From: Hyphomonadaceae bacterium
GTDB lineage: Bacteria; Pseudomonadota; Alphaproteobacteria; Caulobacterales; Hyphomonadaceae
Direction of reading: 5' to 3'
DNA length: 64,000 nucleotides
Assembly: GCA_016714495.1 (NCBI GenBank)
Contig: JADKDU010000002.1
Span: 62,001 to 126,000, forward strand
Position numbers and translations under genes: made by a program. Shown here in pieces: positions 57,013 to 64,000 of the stretch. How positions within the stretch are numbered: position 1 is the first letter of the stretch; every line of letters begins with the position of its first letter. The notes under the pieces are model-generated. The model worked only from the letters and a program-made list of their open reading frames with translations, made no database searches and was not told the origin of the DNA.

Positions 57013-57050
57013 GAAGCGGCGACGATTGCGAATCGGCGCAAGGAATTCCC

Positions 57051-57680
57051 GTGACCGATATCCTGATCCACCCCCTGATGGCCGGCGACGCGGACGGCTT
57101 TGCCGAAGCGTTCGCGATCTATCACGATGCGATCGAGCTCACTGAACAGCGCACAGAAACCGAGCTGCGCAAGCTGCTGCTGCGCCCCGACTACCGCTTC
57201 TTCGTCGCGCGGCGCGACGGTAAGATGATCGGCATGTCGGTCGCCTATGTCCCGACCGAGGATTATTTCTGGCTGTTCGAATACGCAGCCGTCGTGCCGG
57301 AGGCGCGCGGCGCAAGCATTGGCGCGCAGCTCTTTCTCGCCAGTCGCGCCATCGCCGGTCCGGGGCGGATGGGCCTTGTCGAGGTCGACGCCAATTGCGG
57401 GACCGATGCGCAAGCCAGACGGCTACGCTTCTACCAAAAGCTGGGCTGCCGTCGTATCGACGGGCTCAATTATCAGCTGCCGCTTGAAGCCTTCGGTGAG
57501 CCGCCGGCGATGTGGCTGCTGGCGCTCGCCGCGCCTGAAATCGGGACGCTCGACGTGAATATTGTCGAGCGCTGGCTACGGACGATCTATGAAGATGTCT
57601 ATGCCAAGCGGCTAGACGATCCGCGTCTGGCGCAGATGATCGATCGGCTGCCTGACGATGTGCCGCTGGTTGCGATCTAA
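57051..57680 (+). CDS. GNAT-family N-acetyltransferase
   Basis: 209 residues from a GTG at 57051 with AAGGA upstream. The acetyl-CoA region is VVPEARGASIGAQLFLAS and the C-terminal half of the fold is LRFYQKLGCRRIDGLNYQLP. A C-terminal extension of about 60 residues (IVERWLRTIYEDVYAKRL) is not part of the GNAT core. Substrate unknown. Its stop overlaps that of nudC on the other strand. Confidence 0.85.
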   Translation: MTDILIHPLMAGDADGFAEAFAIYHDAIELTEQRTETELRKLLLRPDYRFFVARRDGKMIGMSVAYVPTEDYFWLFEYAAVVPEARGASIGAQLFLASRAIAGPGRMGLVEVDANCGTDAQARRLRFYQKLGCRRIDGLNYQLPLEAFGEPPAMWLLALAAPEIGTLDVNIVERWLRTIYEDVYAKRLDDPRLAQMIDRLPDDVPLVAI

Positions 57681-58645
57681 CTCCGCTCCAGCCACGCCTT
57701 GATGACATGGTGCGCGACCGCGAAGGGCATGGGCGGGAAGGCGTCCGGGTTTGTGCCCGCCATCATCGATGCGGTTTCAGTGCGTGTGAACCAGCGGGCT
57801 GTTTCAAGTTCGCACTGATCGACAGTGATGTCGTCGTTATCGGCTTCGAGGATGAGTCCGATCATCAGCGAGGAAGGGAAGGGCCAGGGCTGGCAGAAGA
57901 GGTAGTCGGCCTTGGTCGTGCAGCGAATGCCGGCCTCTTCGCGTATTTCGCGCGCGGCGGCCTGTTCGATTGTCTCACCCGGCTCGACGAAGCCGGCGAG
58001 ACACGACCAGAAGCCGGGACGCCAAACCTTTTGACGGCCGAGCAGACATTTGTCGCCGCGCACGGCGAGCATGATCACGACTGGATCGGTGCGTGGGAAA
58101 TGCTCGACGCCGCAGTCGTCGCACTTCCGCTTCCAGCCGGCTTCCTCGATCCGCGTGCGCGCGCCGCAATTGCTGCAGAATGTGTGGCGGCGATGCCATT
58201 CGAAGATTGCACGGGCGGTCGCCGCACAGCCGCCGTTGAAGGCGTCGAGCGAGGACGCAGCCGTGCGGAAATCATCGAACACGCCGAGGCCCGAGATGGG
58301 CGAGCTATCGAGGTTGAAGGACGACGGCATGTCGAGCGCGAAGACTGGCGAGCCTTTCTCGGTTTCACCGAGGAAGATGCGCCTGGCCTTGGGCGACAGC
58401 ATGCCTGCCTGTGGGCCCAGCCAGAGCAGGGGGCGACCGGACGGTAGCGGCGCGCCGATCTGCAGAGGGGCGGACGGCGGCGCGGAGCCTTCGACCAGAA
58501 GCAGCCCCTCGTGCATCATCAGCACGCGCGCGTTTTCGGAATTGAAGGCGGCCTCAAGCCATTGCGGATCGCGGCGATGATGCGCCGCACGGTCCAACCC
58601 CGCCGGAACAAGCGGGATGGCGGCGGCAGCCTTTGAAAGTGGCAC
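57677..58645 (-). CDS. nudC: NAD(H) diphosphatase NudC
   Basis: 322 residues from a GTG at 58645. The zinc ribbon is CSNCGARTRIEEAGWKRKCDDCG, the NUDIX box is GFVEPGETIEQAAAREIREEAG, and the NADH-specific QPWPFPSSLMIG follows. It splits NAD(H) to NMN(H) and AMP and in some bacteria removes NAD caps from RNA. It starts 3 bp after the stop of a TIR-domain gene, so the two are one transcript. Confidence 0.95.
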   Translation of the reverse strand: MPLSKAAAAIPLVPAGLDRAAHHRRDPQWLEAAFNSENARVLMMHEGLLLVEGSAPPSAPLQIGAPLPSGRPLLWLGPQAGMLSPKARRIFLGETEKGSPVFALDMPSSFNLDSSPISGLGVFDDFRTAASSLDAFNGGCAATARAIFEWHRRHTFCSNCGARTRIEEAGWKRKCDDCGVEHFPRTDPVVIMLAVRGDKCLLGRQKVWRPGFWSCLAGFVEPGETIEQAAAREIREEAGIRCTTKADYLFCQPWPFPSSLMIGLILEADNDDITVDQCELETARWFTRTETASMMAGTNPDAFPPMPFAVAHHVIKAWLERS

Positions 58646-58648
58646 GGA

Positions 58649-59752
58649 TCAGAGCTTCCTGATGTTCGACCGGAAGCTCTTTATCGCACGCTGTCCGGCA
58701 AGGACGCCATAGATGATGAAGGCGATCACCGTGAAGCCGGCCCAGCAGATCCCGAACCATTCAAGATAGCGCATGAAATCCGCGCCTTCGAGATAGCCGC
58801 GGTCCATGCCGCCCAGGATGACACCCGTTCCGGCGATGAAGAACATCAATGACGTCGCGAGGTACTTCCACAGCGCCAAGAGAACAGCCCGCCGACGAAG
58901 ATAATAGCGAACCGGGAAAACGACCGCGCCATAAAGCCCCGCGAAGGCGAGGCAGAGAAGCGCCACCATTGCGACGATGCGATCCGTATCGACATTGCTG
59001 TGGCCGGCGGTCGCAAACAGCTGCCATGCGGCGATCGCAAGCCAGCCCGGAATCAGGAAGAGCCAGTCGATGTAGCGGAAGGGCGGAATGTCCGGCAGCT
59101 GGCGGATCGGCTTTCCGCCCGAGCCGGCGCGGCCCACATAGTCCTTCACTTTTGTTGGCGCAGCGCGTTTCGGGTTCACCGCCTCGTGGATCAGCTCGCC
59201 GATCGCGTCGTCGAGCTTCTGTTCTTTTTCCTCCAGCGTGATGTCGTTGGCGGCCGCAGGCGCTTGCGGCGCCGACGCGACGGCGCCGACTTTGGCTTTC
59301 AGCGTATCCGACGGACGTTTGCCCGCGAGGCCGCCCTCCGACTTGCCCGCCAGCATGGCAAGATGTTCGACCAGCTCGTCCATGTGCGCCATCGGGTCCG
59401 GGAAGACCTGAATCCAGTTGCGGTCCGCCAGTTCATAGAGATAGGCGCCGCGCGGCTGCGTGTTCTCGATCAGGATGGGGACCACGGGCTTGGCCAGTTG
59501 GTCGGCGACGGCTAGTTCCTTCTTGAGCTGGCGGGACGAGTTGCATTCTTCGGAAAAGAAGATCGCCAGCATGTCGGAATTGGTGAGGGCTTCGACGATG
59601 GTTTCGCGCCAGTCGGCGCCGCCTTCGATATCGGCGTCATACCAGACGCCCACGCCCCGCGCCTCGAGCCGGCGAACGACCGACGCTACGAACTCCCGGT
59701 CGGCGCGCCGGTAGCTGATGAAAATATCGTATTTTGTTGATAGTTCAGCCAT
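58649..59752 (-). CDS. TIR-domain protein with four C-terminal membrane helices
   Basis: 367 residues from the ATG at 59752 (a GTG at 59758 is in frame). Residues 7-130 form a TIR domain: YDIFISYRRADREFV, VGVWYDADIEGGADW, and SDMLAIFFSEECNSSRQLKKEL with the candidate catalytic Glu at 79. A linker of about 100 residues, partly coiled coil (EEKEQKLDDAIGELI), leads to four helices at about 220-355. Bacterial TIR domains often hydrolyse NAD+. It is co-transcribed with nudC. A defence or signalling role is plausible and untested. Confidence 0.85.
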   Translation of the reverse strand: MAELSTKYDIFISYRRADREFVASVVRRLEARGVGVWYDADIEGGADWRETIVEALTNSDMLAIFFSEECNSSRQLKKELAVADQLAKPVVPILIENTQPRGAYLYELADRNWIQVFPDPMAHMDELVEHLAMLAGKSEGGLAGKRPSDTLKAKVGAVASAPQAPAAANDITLEEKEQKLDDAIGELIHEAVNPKRAAPTKVKDYVGRAGSGGKPIRQLPDIPPFRYIDWLFLIPGWLAIAAWQLFATAGHSNVDTDRIVAMVALLCLAFAGLYGAVVFPVRYYLRRRAVLLALWKYLATSLMFFIAGTGVILGGMDRGYLEGADFMRYLEWFGICWAGFTVIAFIIYGVLAGQRAIKSFRSNIRKL

Positions 59753-59899
59753 ACCCACGCATCCCGACAGCAGCGAGGTTAATCATGGCCCGCCGCGCTG
59801 TCGCGCAGGTTTTGCGCGCGATATCCACCCGGCGTCCCCTTATTGCCCCCGACTCAGTCTGTAACATTGCAGAGCGCGTCGCGCCTTCCTATAAGGCAA

Positions 59900-59996
59900 G
59901 TGCAGGTTGGTTGCGGACGAGCGGTTCGCCAACCCGGTCAGGTCCGGAAGGAAGCAGCCGTAACGAGTTTAGCTCGGGTCGCGACCAGCCTGCACC
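59900..59996 (+). ncRNA. ffs: Signal recognition particle RNA (bacterial small type)
   Basis: It contains the diagnostic GGTCAGGTCCGGAAGGAAGC (59937-59956) and the matching GTAACGAG...CTCGGGTC side. Ends pair as GTGCAGGTTGGTTGCG with CGCGACCAGCCTGCAC. About 97 nt, domain IV only. It pairs with Ffh to target membrane proteins. Order ffs-dnaX-ybaB is conserved in the class. Confidence 0.96.
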
Positions 59997-60076
59997 TATC
60001 CCCCTTCCACAGCTGAAATTGGCGGTTTTGCGCAGGCGGGTTGGCGTCGCGGCGTTCGATGCGCCATATAGGGAAT

Positions 60077-61948
60077 ATGGCCGCGAAGAAGCCCCCGAAA
60101 CCCCCGTCTGACGGGCCGGAAGACGATGTTGCGGAACCCCGCGACACGATGACCGCATCCATGTTCGGGGACGAAGTTTCACCTGGAAATTCTGGGGGTC
60201 CGCCCGCCTATCAGGTGCTGGCGCGCAAATACCGGCCGACGCGGTTCGAGGATCTGGTCGGCCAGGAAGCCATGGTCCGGACGCTGACCAACGCGTTCAA
60301 GACCGGGCGCATAGCACATGCTTTCATGCTCACCGGCGTGCGCGGGGTAGGCAAGACCACCACGGCGCGGCTGCTGGCCCGCGCGCTGAATTACGAGACC
60401 GACACCATGGATGGGCCGTCGATGCATCTTGATCCGCCGGGCGTGCATTGCGCTTCGATCATGGCGTCGACGCATCCCGACGTGTTGGAACTCGACGCGG
60501 CCTCGCACACGGGCGTGTCCGACATGCGCGACCTCCTCGACGGCGCGCGCTATGCGCCGGTGAGCGCGCGCTATAAGGTCTACATCATCGATGAGGTCCA
60601 CATGCTGTCGACGGCGGCGTTCAACGCGCTGCTCAAGACTCTGGAGGAACCGCCGCCGCATGTGAAGTTCATCTTCGCGACGACCGAGATCCGCAAGGTT
60701 CCGGTGACCGTGCTGTCGCGCTGCCAGCGTTTCAACCTGCAGCGTTTCTCGACCGAGGCTCTGAGGGAGCATCTGACGAGCATCTGCGCGAAAGAGGGTG
60801 CGAAGGTTGCGCCTGAAGCGCTGGCGCTGATCGCGCGGGCGGCTGAAGGATCGGCGCGGGACGCGCTGTCGATCCTCGATCAGGCAATCGTGCAGGGCGA
60901 CGGCCGGGAAGTCAGCGTTGAGCAAGTCCGTGACATGCTGGGGCTGGCCGATCGCTCGCGCGTACTGGACCTGATGGAGAAGGTGATCGCAGGGGATCAT
61001 CAGGCGGCGCTGACGGAAGCTGCGGCATTGCTCGAGCAGGGCGCCGATGCGCCGGTGCTGATCAAGGATCTGATGGATGTGGTCGTCGAGATTTCGCGGG
61101 CGCAGGCGCTGAAGGATTCCTACGCCTATGTCGGCCCGGCTGATTGGGCGACGCGAACGAAGGCGATGGCTGGGCAGCTTTCGCCGGCGCAGTCGGCACG
61201 GATGTGGCGGTTGCTGCTGCTGGGTTTCGAGGATTGCGCGCGCGCCCCCGATCCGCCGGCGGCCGCGCAGATGGTTGTGCTGAGGCTGGCGGCTGCTGCG
61301 AGCCTGCCGCCGCCGGAAGACGCCATGAGGCTTCTGGCGGGCGGGGCCGCTGTGCCGCCCCCAAAGTCCCAGCCTGAACGCGAGGCTCAACGCGAGCCGG
61401 GGCGCGTTGAAGCGCCGACCGCTGGCGCGCCTGAAGTTCCGCATGATGACCACCACGAGGTGGTGCGCATGTCGTCGCTGCGAGAGATCATTGCGCAGCT
61501 GGAGGCGCGGCGGGAGATTTCGCTGAAGTATGAGATCGAACGGTTCGTGAGGCCGGCGGAGATCGACTTCGGGCATTTCAACTACACAGCTGCGCCGGGC
61601 ACGCCGTCGAACCTGTCGCAGAAGATCAAGGACTGGCTCGAAAGCGTAAGCGGCGTCGAATGGGAAGTGCTTCAATCCGGCGATGGGGCGAGGGAGAGCA
61701 CGAGCGAGAAGCGGACGCGGCGGAAGACCGAGAAATTTCAGTCGGCGGAGGCGCATCCGCGGATCGCCGAGGCGCTGCGGGTTTTTCCAGGCGCGCGGGT
61801 TCTGCGGGTGGACGATCCTGAAGCGCAGGAAGAGATTGACGATACGCCGGAGCCGACACGACCGAATGTCATTCATGTCGATTTCGGGCATCGCGAACGT
61901 CTCGAAGAAATTATTCCTGATCCCGAAGAGCGCGAGGACGACGAATGA
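60077..61948 (+). CDS. dnaX: DNA polymerase III subunits gamma/tau
   Basis: 623 residues from the ATG at 60077; an in-frame ATG at 60059 is the alternative. Walker A is GVRGVGKTTTARLLARALN, Walker B is YIIDEVHMLS, the sensor is ATTEIRKVPVTVLSRCQRF. The zinc-ribbon segment that normally has four Cys reads LDPPGVHCASIMASTHPDV, with only one Cys. The C-terminal part is the tau extension binding the polymerase. ATGA overlap with ybaB. Confidence 0.95.
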   Translation: MAAKKPPKPPSDGPEDDVAEPRDTMTASMFGDEVSPGNSGGPPAYQVLARKYRPTRFEDLVGQEAMVRTLTNAFKTGRIAHAFMLTGVRGVGKTTTARLLARALNYETDTMDGPSMHLDPPGVHCASIMASTHPDVLELDAASHTGVSDMRDLLDGARYAPVSARYKVYIIDEVHMLSTAAFNALLKTLEEPPPHVKFIFATTEIRKVPVTVLSRCQRFNLQRFSTEALREHLTSICAKEGAKVAPEALALIARAAEGSARDALSILDQAIVQGDGREVSVEQVRDMLGLADRSRVLDLMEKVIAGDHQAALTEAAALLEQGADAPVLIKDLMDVVVEISRAQALKDSYAYVGPADWATRTKAMAGQLSPAQSARMWRLLLLGFEDCARAPDPPAAAQMVVLRLAAAASLPPPEDAMRLLAGGAAVPPPKSQPEREAQREPGRVEAPTAGAPEVPHDDHHEVVRMSSLREIIAQLEARREISLKYEIERFVRPAEIDFGHFNYTAAPGTPSNLSQKIKDWLESVSGVEWEVLQSGDGARESTSEKRTRRKTEKFQSAEAHPRIAEALRVFPGARVLRVDDPEAQEEIDDTPEPTRPNVIHVDFGHRERLEEIIPDPEEREDDE

Positions 61949-62271
61949 AAGACCTGTCCGACATCATGCGCCAGGCGCAGCAGATGCAACAACGCCTGCA
62001 GGAAGCACAGGAGAAGATGGAGCAGATCACCGCGGAGGGGTCTTCGGGCGCCGGGATGGTGAAGGTGACTCTCAAGGGCAAGGGCGAGCTGGCTGCCCTC
62101 TCGATCGATCCTTCGTTGCTGACGCCGGGCGACAAGGAGATGGTCGAAGATCTTGTGAAAGCGGCGCATTCCGATGCGCGGCGCAAGCTGGACGATGCGA
62201 TGGCCGAGGCGATGAAGAATGCAACCGGCGGGCTGGGCGGGATGCTGCCGGGCTTTAAGCTGCCGTTCTGA
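61945..62271 (+). CDS. ybaB: Nucleoid-associated protein YbaB/EbfC
   Basis: 108 residues: MKDLSDIMRQAQQMQQRLQEAQEKMEQ, then GAGMVKVTLKGKGELAALSIDPSLL and the Gly/Met-rich end GLGGMLPGFKLPF. A small DNA-binding dimer. It overlaps dnaX by 4 bp. recR, the usual next gene, is not present downstream. Confidence 0.96.
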   Translation: MKDLSDIMRQAQQMQQRLQEAQEKMEQITAEGSSGAGMVKVTLKGKGELAALSIDPSLLTPGDKEMVEDLVKAAHSDARRKLDDAMAEAMKNATGGLGGMLPGFKLPF

Positions 62272-62274
62272 TCC

Positions 62275-62580
62275 TCAGCCCTGCTGTTCGGGCGGCTTGT
62301 CCCGGCGCAGCGAGAATTTCGGCGTCGGCGTGACGTGGGGCGTTTCTTCGGACGGCGTCGTCTTCTTTTGGGCGGGGCGGATGCGGCGATAGATGCGGTA
62401 GCCGAGCACCACGAACAGCAACGCCGCTCCGCCGAAGAAGATGAACGGCATGTAGCGCGGGTTCAGGGCGATGTCGCCAATGAAGCTGAGGCCGCCGGGA
62501 ATAAATCCCAGGACAAGCAGGATGGTCGGCGCGGCGATGCCGAGGGCCATCAGGGCTATTTCGTGCGGTTTGAATTCCAT
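62275..62580 (-). CDS. Small two-helix membrane protein
   Basis: 101 residues. MEFKPHEIALMALGIAAPTI leads into helix 1 (APTILLVLGFIPGGLSF) and helix 2 (MPFIFFGGAALLFVVLGYRIY), followed by a basic Pro/Thr-rich cytoplasmic tail. No family recognised. It is convergent with ybaB, stops 3 bp apart. Confidence 0.65.
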   Translation of the reverse strand: MEFKPHEIALMALGIAAPTILLVLGFIPGGLSFIGDIALNPRYMPFIFFGGAALLFVVLGYRIYRRIRPAQKKTTPSEETPHVTPTPKFSLRRDKPPEQQG

Positions 62581-62848
62581 GGGCCGGGTCTAAAACGATA
62601 TCGGGCGGAGCGGAAGCGGGTCAGGCACGGGCGCGCGATCCCGCTGCAACCGGGTTGGGCGGCATTCAGAGCCGATAGCGGCTAGCTGGCATCGGGATGG
62701 GCGAGCTTTGCTTGGCAGGTTTGCGCAATGCCCGGCATGTGGCCGGCGGTCGCGACCTGACGCGCGCGCCGCGGCTGCGGGACGGGCGGCGCGGGCGAGG
62801 CAAGCGTGCGTTAGCGCGCGCTCGCGCCTGCATCGCTCCATTGCGCCG
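62581..62848. other. Intergenic interval
   Basis: About 270 bp between two minus-strand membrane-protein genes. Only short unsupported frames; nothing recognised. Confidence 0.4.
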
Positions 62849-63748
62849 TCACTTGCGCAAGATCCGTCTCAGCCTCTGCCGCTCTGCCGCTCTGCCGCTC
62901 TGCACCCGCCCCAGCAGCTTCGCGGCAAGCGCCAGTATCAGCATGGTGATGCCCGCCACGAGTCCGATGATGACCATGAGGCTGGAAATCGACATGCTGC
63001 CCTCGCTCATGTCGTTCGGGCCCAGCACGAAGCCCAACGCCGCGATCGCAAGGAAGGTCGGCGCCCCGATCAGGCCGACCCGCAAGCGGGTCCGGTAAAA
63101 GTTCGGATTGGCGATCATCTTGCCAGCGCTCATTTCCTCGAAATAGGTGACAGCCCTGGCGGCCTCGGCCCCGGCAAGGCGCGACACTGGAATCCGCAAC
63201 TCACCCAGCGTCACGCGCGCCCCGAAGCGGTTCGCAAGGGTCAGCAGGGTTCGGAACGCGATCGCCAGCGTCGTCCCCGCTAGCATCCAGACATTGGTGA
63301 ACCTGAACAGGCCCGTGGTGGAGAGCGCGAAATACGTGTCGCCAACCAAGACTCGGTCAGGCGCGAACGTCACCTCGATCCCCGCCGCAGGCAGGTCGCG
63401 CGGCATATGCCATTCATTGTGATGCTCGATCCCGAGGGCGTTGCGCGCCTTGTTGCTGGCTGCAAATTCGGCAAGCTCCGCAGCGGTGACGGTCCAGCGC
63501 CCGATTGCGTTCGTTCCGCGCCGGAGCGACGCGATGACGCGGATGCCCCGCCAGAAGTTCACGGCCAGCAAAGGCGCAAGTATGGCGGGAAGAAGCGCAA
63601 GGCCGATCTTCAGGCCGGACCCAGGCGTTTCCTCTCCCGTCGCGTGCATCTCGTACACGCCCCATGCGATGGACGCCCACGCAATGACAGTCACCGCCAA
63701 GCAGATCATCACGCTGCGTTGAGGATTACGAATGCCGGCGCTGAACAC
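62849..63748 (-). CDS. Membrane protein of unknown function
   Basis: 299 residues with about five hydrophobic helices: SVMICLAVTVIAWASIAWGVY, LKIGLALLPAILAPLLAVNFW, VWMLAGTTLAIAFRTLLTLA, VGLIGAPTFLAIAALGFVLG and LMVIIGLVAGITMLILALAAK. A soluble portion between the second and third helices has EVTFAPDRVLVGDTYFALS. No family recognised. The last 18 or so codons contain an 8-bp tandem repeat. Confidence 0.7.
   Translation of the reverse strand: MFSAGIRNPQRSVMICLAVTVIAWASIAWGVYEMHATGEETPGSGLKIGLALLPAILAPLLAVNFWRGIRVIASLRRGTNAIGRWTVTAAELAEFAASNKARNALGIEHHNEWHMPRDLPAAGIEVTFAPDRVLVGDTYFALSTTGLFRFTNVWMLAGTTLAIAFRTLLTLANRFGARVTLGELRIPVSRLAGAEAARAVTYFEEMSAGKMIANPNFYRTRLRVGLIGAPTFLAIAALGFVLGPNDMSEGSMSISSLMVIIGLVAGITMLILALAAKLLGRVQSGRAAERQRLRRILRK
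62874..62903. repeat. 8-bp tandem repeat, 3.75 copies, in the 3' end of a coding region
   Basis: CTCTGCCG repeats perfectly from 62874 to 62897 and continues for six more bases. The unit is not a multiple of three, so gain or loss of a copy would shift the frame of the last residues of the protein at 62849-63748. Confidence 0.85.
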
Positions 63749-63780
63749 TGGTGTCCTCCTCGCTGCCGGGCGCCGCGCCT

Positions 63781-64000
63781 CTACTCGAACATGTCTGGCT
63801 GCGTGGTCGCAATGTGATTGTAGAGCGTCTGGAAATGCAGCCAGCCGATATAATCGCTGCCCACGTGCTCGCGGCTGTAGCGGGCGGCCCTGTCCGACAT
63901 GATCTGCGGTTTTACCCCGCTGGCCTCGACCAGCAGCTGCTGCTTGCAGGCTCTCTCGAGGGCGATGAACCAGAAAGCTGCATCGTCGATGCTGTGCCGG
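63781..64000 (-). CDS. C-terminal end of a class II aldolase/adducin-like protein (partial)
   Basis: 73 codons are visible before the TAG at 63781-63783; the gene begins beyond the right edge. It reads DDAAFWFIALERACKQQLL, REHVGSDYIGWLHFQTLY and ends TTQPDMFE. The segment resembles the C-terminal end of class II aldolase/adducin family proteins, in which a helix follows the metal-binding core. The core itself is outside the window, so the call rests on a short match. Confidence 0.55.
   Translation of the reverse strand, partial: RHSIDDAAFWFIALERACKQQLLVEASGVKPQIMSDRAARYSREHVGSDYIGWLHFQTLYNHIATTQPDMFE

Overview
The window looks like the chromosome of a GC-rich alphaproteobacterium, probably near the Caulobacterales/Hyphomonadaceae (inferred from gene content and order, not from a search). 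Pointers are split F0 subunits b and b' in an atpI-atpB-atpE-b'-b operon, a DUF1476 (F1-ATPase zeta type) gene, an ELM1-family protein, purC-purS-purQ, cysE with a DUF3126 gene, ffs-dnaX-ybaB, and DUF721/DsbA/smc with divergent mutY. Most of the window is housekeeping DNA with small accessory or decaying patches. No tRNA, rRNA, CRISPR array, prophage or intact insertion sequence was seen.

Layout. 1-3.4 kb: two tandem M13 metallopeptidase lipoprotein genes. 3.5-9.0 kb: phosphate control (phoR, pstB, phoU, phoB), lacking pstS/pstC/pstA and carrying an opposite-strand indoleamine 2,3-dioxygenase gene. 9.2-10.1 kb: almost only G and C homopolymers, best read as an assembly artefact. 10.3-15.3 kb: purB, purC, purS, purQ with a DUF1476 gene, two entericidin-like lipoproteins and a DUF486 protein. 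15.4-20.5 kb: a secreted protein, an alpha/beta hydrolase, Dps, and the minus-strand run greA-ELM1-trxB-M23 peptidase. 20.6-30.2 kb: carB and carA about 5 kb apart, with a CAP-domain protein, Ogt, a broken alcohol dehydrogenase, a metallo-beta-lactamase hydrolase and a glycosyltransferase between them.

30.2-36.7 kb is the most irregular stretch. It holds a gene-poor interval, a nitroreductase, a DsbA-like lipoprotein, a long inverted repeat, NUDIX, cysE, a TetR remnant, three tiny paralogous CxxC proteins, a DUF3126 gene, an epoxide-hydrolase-like lipoprotein and a receiver-domain remnant. 36.7-39.2 kb: the F0 operon with a good sigma70-type promoter. 39.4-42.5 kb: a three-repeat secreted protein and a DmeF-type cation exporter, each broken by a one-base shift at a G run, then the DmeR regulator with an obvious operator. 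42.5-49.3 kb: smc, two DsbA-like lipoproteins, DUF721, mutY. 49.4-55 kb: a secreted protein, a two-subunit molybdenum hydroxylase, a VOC protein and a membrane-anchored cytochrome c. 55-64 kb: pheA, an outer-membrane barrel protein with a hairpin over its ribosome site, GNAT, nudC, a TIR-transmembrane protein, SRP RNA, dnaX, ybaB and membrane proteins.

The best leads for new biology are the TIR-transmembrane gene directly upstream of the NAD(H) pyrophosphatase gene nudC, the trio of tiny CxxC proteins at 34.3-34.8 kb, and the hairpin-masked ribosome site at 56.44 kb. Several frame breaks beside G runs, and the poly-G/C block, mean base quality should be checked before any broken gene is taken as biology.
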